From: Amorphophallus konjac
Lineage: Eukaryota; Streptophyta; Magnoliopsida; Alismatales; Araceae
DNA: 64,000 nt
Reading direction: 5' to 3'
Assembly: GCA_022559845.1 (NCBI GenBank)
Contig: CM040120.1
Location: 163,166,334 to 163,230,333 of the forward strand
Of this stretch, positions 44,897 to 55,820 are shown piece after piece (within the stretch, counting starts at the first letter, position 1; each line of letters begins with the position of its first letter). Both the position numbers and the translations under genes were made by a program. The notes under the pieces were generated by a model that was not told the origin of the DNA, ran no database searches, and was given only the letters and a program-made list of their open reading frames with translations.

Positions 44897-47800
44897 TCAA
44901 ACCGTGTCGGTTTCTGACTGGACTGGCTTCGCAGCTAATGTGCCCGGCTGTGGGGGCCCTCTGACAAAATGCTGACGATAATCCCAGGTAAGCGGCCCGG
45001 AGTCACCCATCATTGATAATGCCGTCTCCTTGTAACCGAGACCTCGTCTGCCCATTTTCCTTCCTTTTGGTATGGGCTTGGTCATCCCTTGCAGTTGTGC
45101 ACCGAGGCCTCTCCCCGGTTGATAGCCCAGTTTCAATATAATGTTCCACCCCTTTGAATCTCGAATCTGCGGCTTTGCCTTGACATTGACCGGGGTAGTG
45201 ACGGGCTTAGGAGTAGTGTATGCCCAAGGAAAGTTTAGGTCTAGCACTGATAGCACGGGCCGGCTGCTTGGCCAGAGAGTAGGAAGAATTTTTTCAGAGA
45301 TGGCCTTCACTGACTGTACCGTGGATAAACTTTGAACTTTGACGACCCTCCCTTGAAAAGGGAATTTAATGCATTGGTGCGCGGTAGAGGGCACGGCGCC
45401 AAGTGTGTCGATCCAGGGACGACCCAAGATAGCCTTGAACATAGGATCGATATCAAGTACATAGAATTCTACCGCCATGGAAAGAGGCCCGAGCTCAGCC
45501 TGAATAGTGACTACCCCGTGACATGCCCGCCTTGAGTTGTCGTATGCTGCTATAGTGGTGGGGGTAGGCCGTAGTAACTCCTCAGATATATTGCAGGCTC
45601 GGAGAGTGCTGAGGGGGCAGACATTAATTGAGGCCCCAGTGTCGACCAGTGCTGCTTCAACGTCGACTTTGTTCAAAGTAATTGTTATGCAGAGCGGCAT
45701 TTGCCGAGCCCCCGGAGGTGCAAGCTCGGTCTCAGAGAATGTGATTGCCGACCCTTTAGAGATAGTTGCTAGTGCCGTTGGTAGACTGTCAACTGCCATG
45801 TCTTCACTAACCATGACCTTCTGCAAAAAATCCCTCAGTGCATCTTGATGGAGAGTGGACCTCTTGATTAACTCCAGCACAGATATCTTGGCGGGTACCC
45901 GATCTAGATGATGCAGTAAATCATATTGAGTCCCCAGTAATGGTTCAGCTTCCTCTTGCTCAGCCACCGGTTGGGAAGACTGGGGATTGCTAGTAGTGGC
46001 GTAGTTCCGATGGAACATCTTCCCGCTCCTTAGAGCACAATTTGCCACGGCATCGGGGGATAGTATGATGGGCCCTGCGGGGCGAATGAGTGGAACAGGT
46101 GGCGTGGGGGAGGTAGTTTGGTAAAGCGGAGGGTTGGTGAAGTTAATGGGGGATGCGCGGATGATAGGTGAAGGATTGGTGGGTGGTAGGGTGGTGATGG
46201 ACGTGGATGCTGGTGAAGGCAGGGTAAATGGATGGGTAAGGATAGGTGCGGGATTGGATGGTGGTGTGATGACGGTGATGGGGGTTGGCGAAGGATACGG
46301 CGGGATGGTGAGCGGTTTTGGTGGAGCGGGTGTGAATGGTGGGATGAGCGGAGAGGGTGTTGGTTGTGTAGGGAGGATGAAGGAAGGTTTGTGGTGGAAG
46401 GCCATGACCTGTGGTGCGGCGCCATCATCATCAAATGACCACCCGGCATTGGAGGCCGGTGGTTGGACTACATTAACTTGTGCCGGTGCTGGCGGCTGTT
46501 GCGGAGGAGCGGGTTGATGGTTTGGCATCGGATTCTGATGGATGCCCAGATCTTGTGCTTGCTGCGGTGGCTGCTGTTGTGGCGGCTGCTGCGGCTGCGG
46601 TGCTGGATGCTGCTGCACTTGCTGCCCCTGCGGCTGCCTTCTCTTCTCTTTGATTTCCATAATGGCCCTATGCATCTCGGCCCAGTCTATTCTCTGTCCT
46701 TTGTGTAAGTCGTACACGAGATCTCGGAAGTGAAAGCATCCTTCTATAGTGTGACCCGGCTGCCGGTGGAACATGCAATACTTAGTTTGATTAATAGCTG
46801 GGTTCCAAACAGTCCTTTCTAGAGGAAGTTGAATTGCATTTACCGCCATGAGTGCTGAGAATATGTCTGTAAGTGTCTCTGGCAATGGAGGATACTGGGC
46901 TCTTCTGGGAGCCGGGCGCTTGCTGTTGGGATTATTATTGTTGTAGCCGCCGGGTGGAGGGACGTTATGGTATTGCGGTGATGGTGGTGGTTGTGGTGGC
47001 GCGGTGAAGGTGTTTTGCGGGATGGTGAAGGTAGGCGGAGGGTTTTGTGGAGTGTTTTGAAAGTGTTGCGGAGCGGAGTTTTGCGGATTGCGGGGGTTTT
47101 GGTTGTAGCGGAATGGTGCGGCTTGGTAGGGAAAAGCAATAGCTTGTACTTGCTCATTTGTCTGGACTCCTTCGGTAACCGGCCCCTGTGGTTTCTTATG
47201 GTACTTGGGCTTTTGGTTTTCGAAAAGAGAATGGATAGGGGAGTCCTTAAACTGAGTTTGTATAAATCATGCCCGGCTATACAGTTGATGCATATTGGCT
47301 ATATCGTTCATTGCCATGATGTTTTTGAAGGTGGGCGAAGCATTTGAAATTAGCAGCTTAACTTTTTCTTCCTCTGGAATATGGCCGGGCACCCTGGCGG
47401 CCATCTGCCTCCATCTATCTGCATAAGTTGCGAATTCCTCATCCGGCTTCATTTTCTCGGCCACCAGATCTGTGAATGAATATTCCGGGCCGACCCGATC
47501 TTGAAACCGCTGAATAAACTTGTCCTTGACCACTTTGAAGCTCTCGGCCTCTTCTAGGGGCAGAGAATAAAACCATTCCAGAGCAACGCCATCCAATGAT
47601 CGGCGGAACAGGTACGCCATAAGGCGATCATCATATTGGAACTGCGCCGATTCATACAGAAAATCCCTCACATGGATGAAGGGATTGCTGTTCCCATCAT
47701 ACTTACGGTAGTTGGGGAGCTCAGACTGCGGAGGGAAACGGATGTTCTGGAAGCTTGGGACGGGAATATCAGCCAAGGATTGTGGGCCCACCTTCTTCTG

Positions 47801-48505
47801 AAGAAAATCAAGTTGTTGCTGCATGGTGGCCCACTTATTAAGCAAATCCTGCTCTCGAGAGGGAGCAGGGGCAGTGAAGGGAGTTGATTGTATCTGGTGA
47901 GCAGGAGGAATGGCGGTTGCCGAGGGCGGAAGCCCATAGGAAGGAGCAGAAGGATAACTAGTGGAATTAGGGGGGCCGTAAGAAGGATACTGGGCCTGAG
48001 ATAGACCCGGATTGGAGTGAAATTGGGCCACCCCGTGCTGTTGGGGCAAGAAATCGGATGGGCCCACGAGGACCTGTGGAGCCGCCAGAGCAGAGGGATG
48101 ATAATCCATCGGAAGAGAGGGGATAGGCGATTTCCCCTTATCAAACGATTGATGGGTCGAATTGGAGGATTGACCCATCTCCATGCCAGCAAAGGTGATG
48201 GTCCGGGGCTGGACCGGGGTGAGCTCAATCGGGGTGGGCTGAACAGACGGCCCAATAATGGAAGAATTAGAGTGCCCCTGGACGGTAGCGGAGGGAGGAG
48301 GATTGGACCCTTGCATGGCCTGATAGAGGACCTGGAGTTGGGTCGGATCCAACTGGGCCATCATATGGAGGACAGAGCCCGCGGAAGGAGCGGATAAAGA
48401 AGGGATGACCTGACCACCTTCTATGGGAGTGGAGGATGAGAGAGGGGCGGTCCCCTCTCCAGTGGAGAAAGAAATAACCCTCGGGGGGTTCTCAAGGAGC
48501 CCTTG
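44897..48505 (-). pseudogene. gag-pro: TE-E Gag-protease with G-patch, split by TE-F
   Basis: The start codon is at 57923 on the far side of TE-F; 16 codons later the frame resumes at 48505 and continues. A capsid (retrotransposon gag) region lies at ~47830-47300. TGA 47269-47267 interrupts the frame, which stays open afterwards through Gln/Pro/Asn-rich sequence. Next come a degenerate zinc knuckle (CMFHRQPGHTIEGC, ~46765) and a long Pro-rich linker. The aspartic protease has ALVDTGASINV (~45660) and ILGRPW (~45430). A G-patch-like domain (LGYQPGRGLGAQLQGMTKPI, ~45125-45065) follows. It ends at TGA 44899-44897. It would form particles and mature them; the G-patch is an RNA-binding addition seen in several plant gypsy elements. 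Confidence 0.87.
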
Positions 48506-50558
48506 TGACGCGGGACGGGGACCGACACGGACTAAGACTCACAAAAGACTCTAACTGAGGCCGGCAGTAGCACGCTCAAGGGTCGCCAAGTGGCTGACCA
48601 CCGTGATATCCCACAGAATGAGGGACGTCTCTCAACAGAAACTCCGACCTCGGCCGTCCCAAGGAGGGAAGCGCACGTGTCTAGGCGTATAGTCGACCTC
48701 CAAAGACAAGGGGAGTCGAGTCCTAGCTCGGTGCTCGACTAGTGCTAGGGATGGATGCTCTCACTCACGATTCGCGGTGATGGCAATAAGTGGCTAGGCA
48801 CCTACCCTCTCTCACGCGGCATAATCAATCACATACTAAAAGAGCAAGCAAAAGGAGGGGAGTCGGAGCGCGTACCTCCACGCCTAGGCGTGGGGAAGGA
48901 ACCCCGGCCGTGAACCAACAACCCCGATACACCAGAGGTCAATAAAATACAACCCAATAACGGCCCACTCCTCGCAGGGAGGTAAAAGGCTACAACCAAT
49001 ACGTTCGGGGCTGCCGGACACGGGTTGACGGGCTGCACTCGGTGACGGGTCGGCCACGAGGAGGTTCGGGTGCAACGCTGCAGAAACCGGTGTCGCGCGC
49101 GCCTGGGCGGAGGGGGGGTCTCACGGGCTGATACGACGCCCGTTTGAGGCACCGTCAGAGAGGACGCGTCGCTGACTGTTGGAGGAACGCTCCGGCCAAA
49201 GGGGGCGCGCTGGATCCGCCGGTGGTGACCGTGGGCGCTGCTGAAGGTCAGATCAGGTTCTGTGGGCGCAGAACTGCGCTCGCCGACGGTAAAATCTGGA
49301 AATCGGCCTTCTGGTGCCCGAACAAGTCCGGGCCGGTTGGGGGTGAAAGCTGACTGGCAGAGATCGCCCTCGGCCAAATGGCGCTGGCAGACGACGCCGG
49401 TGCGAGCCGCAGGAGTCGCTGAAAGTCGGGGCTGGTTCGCTGGGCGGACTGGGCAGACGCGCTGGCGCAACCCCACGAGATCGACCGCCACGGACGGTGA
49501 CGATGTCGAAACGCGACGCCGTCGGCGGCGTTGGAAAGTTGACTCGGAGATCTACGAACCCTGAAGAAACCAGGGCAAAAGACGCAGCGTGGAGGCCTGG
49601 GGAAAATTCGCAATCAGGGCCTCCCCGCTGGGCGAGCAGAGAAAGTGGTGCTGGCGCAGGTCGGCGGAGAAAATCGGTACGGGCGGTGCCGATCTCCGAT
49701 TGATGCAAAATGGGCGCCGACGCGAAGCTGATCCGCAGACGTATCTCCAGAAAATAGGTCGTGGCAAAACTCGTCCAGGAAGGGGGCGCGAGCTCTGCTA
49801 CAAGTCGGGGCAGAAATCTGGAATCACGAACACGAACCGTTGAGGAAGAAGATGAGGATAAGAGGGAACCCCGGAGTCCACCGAGGGCTGAGGCGTCACA
49901 CCCCGCCGTTCTCCCGTCGCAGGAGCAGAAAGAGAGAGAGAGAGAAGGGCGCAAAAAGCTTTGCACAATACTCACTTGTATTCAAATTCATGTGTAAACT
50001 GTAATCGGTACAAGGTGAGAACTACTTATAGGGGATGGGGAAACCCTAATCTAGCTAGAAGGGGAGGGGTGCGCCCAGCTCCAAGGAGAGAAAGGCGGCC
50101 CATAATTCAGCAAGCTTAGAAAATAAGAAAGAAATCTAAGTGGGAGAAGGAAGGGATGGAGTTGGGGAAAGGAGGAGAGGGGAAAAGGGGAAGGGAGAGG
50201 GGGGCGCCCAAAAAGGAAGGCGGCTGCTACCTCCTCCACTTGGAGGAGGTGGGATGCGCCCAAAACCCTAACCCTAGGGGTGGGTGCGCAAGTCCCCACA
50301 TGGGCCAAGGAGGAGTGGAGCACAAGATGGCCCACTAACCCTTTGCCCTCTAAATAAGCCTACAAAGCATAAAAAAATGTCCAATTGGCCTACAAGGGCC
50401 CACAACTAGAAAGCAATGTCCACGCAGGGACTAATCCAAGGCCCAACATGGCCTAAACATGATGAAAAGATAACTAGAAGGTGCCGCCGTCGCCGAGCCA
50501 CAAGGAGGTAGCGGTGTGCCGGGTGCTCCGTCGAGGATAGCGCCGTGTGTCCTCACCA
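48506..50558 (-). mobile_element. TE-F 3' LTR
   Basis: 2,053 bp. On the - strand it starts TGGTGAGGACAC and ends CCGCGTCA. It includes the last ~28 codons of gag-pol, a TATA box at 50025-50030 and a short (AG)n run at ~49930. GC-rich; long apparent ORFs are not conserved-domain proteins and are not called. Confidence 0.95.
50025..50030 (-). promoter_or_regulatory. TE-F 3' LTR TATA box
   Basis: CCTATAAGTAG context on the - strand, in the middle of the LTR. Duplicated at 57340-57345 in the 5' LTR, where it would start the genomic RNA. Confidence 0.55.
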
Positions 50559-53500
50559 ATTCTCCCCGGGTGGGAAGAACTCGACCCCGTCGAGTAAGGG
50601 TCACGGTCGCTGAGGTACCGCTCCAGCAGGTCCGGATCGATCCGCTCCAGCTCTCCACGTGTAATCCAGGTGTTGTCCGACTCGGGGCGCCCTCTCCAAC
50701 GCACTAAGAAGCGTTGGTAGGCTCCGCTCCTGGTAGTAGTCACCTGCTCATCCAGTATGCAATCTATATGCTCGCGTTTTTGTAATGGGGCTGGAGGAGG
50801 TGGACTCTCAGTAGGTGTATCACTCACAACAGGAGGGTCAGGCCCAAATAACTCACTGGGTATCACCGCGGGATCCCGATAAGCTACCAGATCAGAGACA
50901 TTGAACGTCGAACTGATCCCGTAGTCGTCTGGTAGCTCGATCTCATACGCGTTCGACCCAATACGCCTCAACACTCTGAATGGTCCTGCACCGCGGTCTT
51001 GGAGTTTCTTTACGGCTCCCGAAGGAAACCGTTCCGGTCTAACCCGGACCATGACGTACTCTCCCTCGCGGAACTCACGTGTGCGTCTGTGCGCGTCAGC
51101 TAACTCCTTGTAACGTGCGTTGCTGGCCTCTATATGACGACGGACATGGTCATGCAACTGTCTAATATGCTCCGCAAAAGACTCAGCTGACTCAGAGACT
51201 CGGGACTGAATGGGGGAGGGAATCAAATCAATCGGCTTTCTAGGTCTTCGACCAGTGACAATCTCAAATGGACTCAACCCTGTAGACCTATTGACCGAAT
51301 CATTATATGCAAACTCTGCTAATGGTAAGACAAGGTCCCAATCTCCAACTCTATCACGCACTAGACACCTCAGAAGATCCCCTAGACTTCTATTGACTAC
51401 CTCTGTCTGACCGTCAGTCTGGGGGTGGTATGCGGTGGAGAACTTCAACTGGGTGCCCATCATCCGCCAAAGGGTTTTCCAAAAATAGCTCGTAAAACGC
51501 ACATCCCTATCAGAAACAATGGTACGTGGCAACCCAAACCTGGACACACAGTGGGTGAAGAACAACCTGGCAACTCTAGAGGCATCCGATGTCTTGGAAC
51601 AAGGAATAAACAAGGCCATCTTGGAGAAGCGGTCAACCACAACAAAAATAGAATCATGCCGCCGTGCAGTACGGGGCAAACCAAGCACAAAGTCCATGCT
51701 GATATCCTGCCAAGGACTATCAGGGACAGGCAGAGGGGTATAAAGGCCAGTGTTCTGTTTCCTCTGCTTCGCTAGGGCACAAATACGACACTGGGCAACT
51801 ATGCGGGCCACATCCCTCTTCAAACTGGGCCAGCAGAAACGGTGCTCAACAGCCTCTATGGTCTTGTTTCGGCCGAAGTGGCCGGCAAGACCTCCTGCAT
51901 GAAGCTCCCACGTAAGAAAATCACGAACTGAAGTCCGTGGGATGCACAACCTATCACCTCGAAATAAGTGACCATCCTGAAGGACATACTCGCTAAACTC
52001 ACGGGACGGTCCTGACTGAAGGGCAGAATAGATGGGACCGAAGTCCGGGCAATCAATGTAGGCCTCCTTCAACTTCTCTAAACCAACCACCTGAACATTC
52101 ATGGTGGATATCAACATCACCCGCCGGCTAAGAGCATCGGCCACCTTGTTCTCAGCACCTGCCTTGTGCTTGAGAACGAATGTAAACTCCTGCAAATATT
52201 CCACCCATCTACTATGCCTGGCATTCAACTTCTTTTGGGTGTGGAGAAATCTCAAAGCCTCGTGGTCAGAAAAGAGCACGAACTCCTGGTGGAGGAGATA
52301 GTGCCTCCAATAGCGCAAAGCCTGGACAACTGCGTAGAATTCCTTGTCATAAGTAGAGTAACGCAGTTTGGCATCATTGAGTTTCTCACTGAAAAAGGCT
52401 ATAGGGTGGGACTCCTGGCTAAGCACACCTCCTATGCCTACACCTGAGGCATCACATGTAACCTCAAACACCTTAGAAAAGTCAGGAAGTGTAAGAACGG
52501 GTGCCTGGGTCATGCGATCCTTGATAGTCTGGAAGGCTGTGGCAGCAGCCTTCGTCGAAGTAAACTCGCCCTTACGGATGCAATCCGTGATCGGGGCGGT
52601 GATAGAACTGAACCCCCTAATGAAACGGCGATAGAATGTCGCCAGACCATGAAAGCTCCTAACATCGTGGAGTGAGCGGGGCTCGGGCCACTCCACTATG
52701 GCACGGATCTTCTCCGGATCAGCGGAGACTCCGTCACGGGACATAATGAACCCTAAGAAAGAAACCTGGTCAGTCATGAAGCTACACTTCTTAGGGTTGG
52801 CAAACAAGCTCTCCCGTCTCAGAACAACACACACCTGCCTAAGGTGGTCTAGGTGTAACTCCCTAGTGCGGCTATAAATCAAGATGTCGTCGAAGTAGAC
52901 GACCAAGAACACTCCAATCATAGGACGCAACACCTGTGTCATCAACCGCGTGAAGGTGCTAGGGGCGTTAGTCAGCCCGAAGGGCATGACCAACCACTCG
53001 TAAAGACCATCCTTGGTCTTAAATGCAGTCTTCCACTCATCACCTGGTCTGATCCTTACCTGGTGATAGCCACTCCTAAGATCGATCTTCGAGAAAATCG
53101 TGGCTCCCGACATCATATAAAGCAAGTCATCCAGCCGGGGAATGGGAAACCTATACTTAACCGTGATTTTATTGATCGCACGGCTATCGATGCACATACG
53201 CCATGTGCCATCCTTCTTCGGCGCTAGCAGGGCGGGAACAGCACAGGGACTCTTGCTATCCCGAAGGGAACCCCTACTCATCAACTCATCAACCTGCCTC
53301 TGTAGCTCAGCGTGGTCCGCGGGACTCATCCTATAATGTGGAAGATTGGGCAAGGACGAGCCTGGGACAAGATCAATCTCATGCTGAATGTCACGCAATG
53401 GTGGAAGGCCTTCGGGAAGGTCCTCCGGGAAAATATCAGCAAACTCTCGCAACATCTCAGCTAACTGAGGGTCTGTCACTCCCTCGAGACTGGGGACCAC

Positions 53501-55660
53501 CTCACCCGTCTCCCTGACAACCACAGCTAAAAGAGGGACACCACTAGCAACCTCTCTCTCCATCTCTCGGGGACTGATGATCATCAACCTCCTAGTCGGA
53601 GGGGCCTCTATGGTGAGGGTGGGAGAGGGGGTGGAAACTGACACCGGAGGTGGTGGTGGTGGTGGGCTGACCTTCCCCTGGGGAGGGGTGGTCGTGGCAC
53701 TAGGGCCGGCTGGTCCCCTAACAGTAGGGTCCCTAGGTGGGGCTGGGTGGAGGGTGATCCTGTGGCCGTTGTGATCAAATGTGCAAGTGTTTGCACGACC
53801 CTGTAGGGTGGCATCCATGTCAAACAACCACGGCCTCCCTAAAATAATGCTACCTACCTCCATAGGTAGAACATCGCACCAAATTTCATCCTGATAGGTC
53901 TGGAACTGAAGGGGCACCAGGCAACGGAGTCTAACAGGAATGGAGGTAGAATCGACCCACGAAACCCTATAGGGGGCAGGGTGGTCAACTGGGGTCAACC
54001 CAAGGCGGGTAACAGTGCCAGTAGATATGGCGTTGATGCAACTCCCGCTATCAATGACAACCTTGCAAGCTTTACCCCCAAGCCTGCAAAAGGTGTGAAA
54101 AATGGTGGTGCGACGCCAGTCGTCACTCACCTGGGGCTGGGCTAGGATGCACCTAACTACCCCTAACTGTGGGTCACCCTGAAAGTGGCTACCCTGGGCA
54201 CCATCCTGCTCTCCTTCGAGCAGATCATCGAAGAACTCCTCAACCAAGTCCTGGTCTACCTCATAACTAACAGGAATAGGCTCAGTGGGGGACTCAGTGG
54301 AAGTGGGGTCTGCCATGACAAGGGCCTTCCTCTCTCGAGTGGGGCATCTATCAGCAAAGTGGCCAAATCCGCCACACCGGTAACAATTATTACGTGCGCC
54401 CGCACTGGATGAGGCTCCAGCGGTCATAGGACTCTTGCCCTTGTCATCATGACGGGGCGCGGGGAGTAAAGGCTGAGAACGCGCAGGGTGTGCGGGAGGT
54501 GGAAGTGTAGGGCGTGTGGGGGGGTAGGGTGGCTGCTGGCGAGGTGGAGGAAACGGGTCCCTAGGAAGGGGTGGACGAGGCCTGGGACCAGTGGGGTCCT
54601 GGCGAAGAGGCTCCGCGGGCCGAGCCGCCGGATATCGACCATACTGGGTGGAAGTGGAGCGAGGGTCAAGACCCCGCTGACTAGGCATCCCCTGACGAAA
54701 GGTGGGGCCAAACTCCAACTCAAATTGCTCTAACTCTAGGGCAACCTGGTAAGCCAGCTCTAAAGTGTCTACCTGGCGACGGTAGAGCTCATACTGATAC
54801 TCGGGCCTCAAACCACGGCGAAAACGCGAAACAGGCATGCCCTTCTCCTCATCAACTCCACATCGCAAATAATACTCGTCAAACTCGGCGATGTACTCGG
54901 TCACGGACCGATCGCCCTGATTAAGGGTCTGCCATCGGTCGATGAGCCTCTGGCGGTAAGAAGGAGGGACATACTTCTCGCGGAGCTTACGCCGCATGTC
55001 AATCCAGGTTTCTATGGGTGGGTCCTGCCTCTGCAACATCAGGCTCTCGACATTCCTCCAGTAGGTCTGGGCTCTCCCCACGAGCTTCATCTTGGCAAAT
55101 CGGACTTGCCGAAGCTCAGACATCTCAACCCATTCGAAATACCTATCCATGCTATTCTCCCAGTCTATGTAGACTTTTGGGTCAAGGGACCCCTCGAAAG
55201 TGGGTGGATCGGCACGGACGGTCCTAAGGATCCTATCATCCTCATCCTGATGTGGTCGACGACCACGGTACTGGCGCCCATTCCCCTCAAAATCATTCTC
55301 GGACCCATAGTCATCAAAGTCGGGGGCTCGGGGACGTCGCTCCTGAGCCCGAGGGGCTTGAGCGGCAGCAACTAGAGGGGCACGATCGGCTCTAGGAGGG
55401 TCCTGGTGGGGCACTTCATCAACTCTCCCAAACCGTCCAACAAGGCCCTGGATGGTTAAGTCAGACACTCTGGCACGATCCTCAATGATCTTCAGACGGC
55501 CATCTAGATGCTCCGTCAACTCCTTGATGGACTGGTCGGACCTGTCCATACGGGTCATAAGTTGGGTAATCAGATCCTCTAGAGATGGGCGTCCCTGAGG
55601 TGGGTGTTGGTCACCCATGGCGTCCGGGCGATGATAATCCGCACCACCCCGAGTGGGCAT
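50474..55660 (-). CDS. gag-pol: TE-F Gag-Pol polyprotein with chromodomain
   Basis: Intact frame of ~1,728 codons. Possible starts are ATG 55660 or ATG 55618 (the latter followed by GGTGACC); upstream sequence is open but lacks ATG. Order with approximate residues from 55660: Gag ~150-330; CX2CX4HX4C knuckle [14 protein letters not shown] ~423; protease VIDSGS ~537; RT with YFDD ~920; RNase H CDASG ~1068; integrase HHCC ~1256-1300; catalytic Asp in MDFVLG ~1323, Asp in VSDRDVRF ~1386 and Glu in GQTEVVNR ~1416; chromodomain ~1626-1683 ([14 protein letters not shown]). The chromodomain is expected to bind modified histone and steer integration. The last ~28 codons lie inside the 3' LTR, an overlap reported for CRM-type chromoviruses. 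No stop or frameshift; it could be functional. Confidence 0.95.
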   Translation of the reverse strand: MPTRGGADYHRPDAMGDQHPPQGRPSLEDLITQLMTRMDRSDQSIKELTEHLDGRLKIIEDRARVSDLTIQGLVGRFGRVDEVPHQDPPRADRAPLVAAAQAPRAQERRPRAPDFDDYGSENDFEGNGRQYRGRRPHQDEDDRILRTVRADPPTFEGSLDPKVYIDWENSMDRYFEWVEMSELRQVRFAKMKLVGRAQTYWRNVESLMLQRQDPPIETWIDMRRKLREKYVPPSYRQRLIDRWQTLNQGDRSVTEYIAEFDEYYLRCGVDEEKGMPVSRFRRGLRPEYQYELYRRQVDTLELAYQVALELEQFELEFGPTFRQGMPSQRGLDPRSTSTQYGRYPAARPAEPLRQDPTGPRPRPPLPRDPFPPPRQQPPYPPTRPTLPPPAHPARSQPLLPAPRHDDKGKSPMTAGASSSAGARNNCYRCGGFGHFADRCPTRERKALVMADPTSTESPTEPIPVSYEVDQDLVEEFFDDLLEGEQDGAQGSHFQGDPQLGVVRCILAQPQVSDDWRRTTIFHTFCRLGGKACKVVIDSGSCINAISTGTVTRLGLTPVDHPAPYRVSWVDSTSIPVRLRCLVPLQFQTYQDEIWCDVLPMEVGSIILGRPWLFDMDATLQGRANTCTFDHNGHRITLHPAPPRDPTVRGPAGPSATTTPPQGKVSPPPPPPPVSVSTPSPTLTIEAPPTRRLMIISPREMEREVASGVPLLAVVVRETGEVVPSLEGVTDPQLAEMLREFADIFPEDLPEGLPPLRDIQHEIDLVPGSSLPNLPHYRMSPADHAELQRQVDELMSRGSLRDSKSPCAVPALLAPKKDGTWRMCIDSRAINKITVKYRFPIPRLDDLLYMMSGATIFSKIDLRSGYHQVRIRPGDEWKTAFKTKDGLYEWLVMPFGLTNAPSTFTRLMTQVLRPMIGVFLVVYFDDILIYSRTRELHLDHLRQVCVVLRRESLFANPKKCSFMTDQVSFLGFIMSRDGVSADPEKIRAIVEWPEPRSLHDVRSFHGLATFYRRFIRGFSSITAPITDCIRKGEFTSTKAAATAFQTIKDRMTQAPVLTLPDFSKVFEVTCDASGVGIGGVLSQESHPIAFFSEKLNDAKLRYSTYDKEFYAVVQALRYWRHYLLHQEFVLFSDHEALRFLHTQKKLNARHSRWVEYLQEFTFVLKHKAGAENKVADALSRRVMLISTMNVQVVGLEKLKEAYIDCPDFGPIYSALQSGPSREFSEYVLQDGHLFRGDRLCIPRTSVRDFLTWELHAGGLAGHFGRNKTIEAVEHRFCWPSLKRDVARIVAQCRICALAKQRKQNTGLYTPLPVPDSPWQDISMDFVLGLPRTARRHDSIFVVVDRFSKMALFIPCSKTSDASRVARLFFTHCVSRFGLPRTIVSDRDVRFTSYFWKTLWRMMGTQLKFSTAYHPQTDGQTEVVNRSLGDLLRCLVRDRVGDWDLVLPLAEFAYNDSVNRSTGLSPFEIVTGRRPRKPIDLIPSPIQSRVSESAESFAEHIRQLHDHVRRHIEASNARYKELADAHRRTREFREGEYVMVRVRPERFPSGAVKKLQDRGAGPFRVLRRIGSNAYEIELPDDYGISSTFNVSDLVAYRDPAVIPSELFGPDPPVVSDTPTESPPPPAPLQKREHIDCILDEQVTTTRSGAYQRFLVRWRGRPESDNTWITRGELERIDPDLLERYLSDRDPYSTGSSSSHPGRIGEDTRRYPRRSTRHTATSLWLGDGGTF
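50559..50571 (-). other. TE-F polypurine tract
   Basis: GGGGAGAAT on the - strand directly before the LTR start TGGTGAGG. It lies within the gag-pol coding region because the frame runs into the LTR. Probable plus-strand primer. Confidence 0.6.
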
Positions 55661-55805
55661 GCAAAGGAGACTAAGTGGAGGGTAGGCTGACACCCTAAGA
55701 CCTAGAGGGACACGAATGCAAAGAGATGCAAGACTCAAACAAGACACGACCAAAACCTAGACACGACCCTAAGACCCAACCTGTAAGGACAAGTTGGTAA
55801 CCACA

Positions 55806-55816
55806 CTCTGATACCA
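55806..55816 (-). other. TE-F primer binding site
   Basis: TGGTATCAGAG on the - strand, four bases from the 5' LTR end; matches the 3' end complement of initiator-Met tRNA. Confidence 0.8.
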
Positions 55817-55820
55817 AATT

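Noticed and set aside
49253..49975. Open frames of 220 and 240 codons in the TE-F LTR, same in both LTRs (also 56568-57290).
   Set aside because: GC-rich LTR sequence, overlapping frames on both strands, and identity between LTRs follows from recent insertion. No recognisable domain.
50262..50280. AAACCCTAACCCTAGG, telomere-repeat-like, in the TE-F LTR (also ~57577).
   Set aside because: Less than three units; could be a telo-box promoter motif but too short for a telomeric tract.
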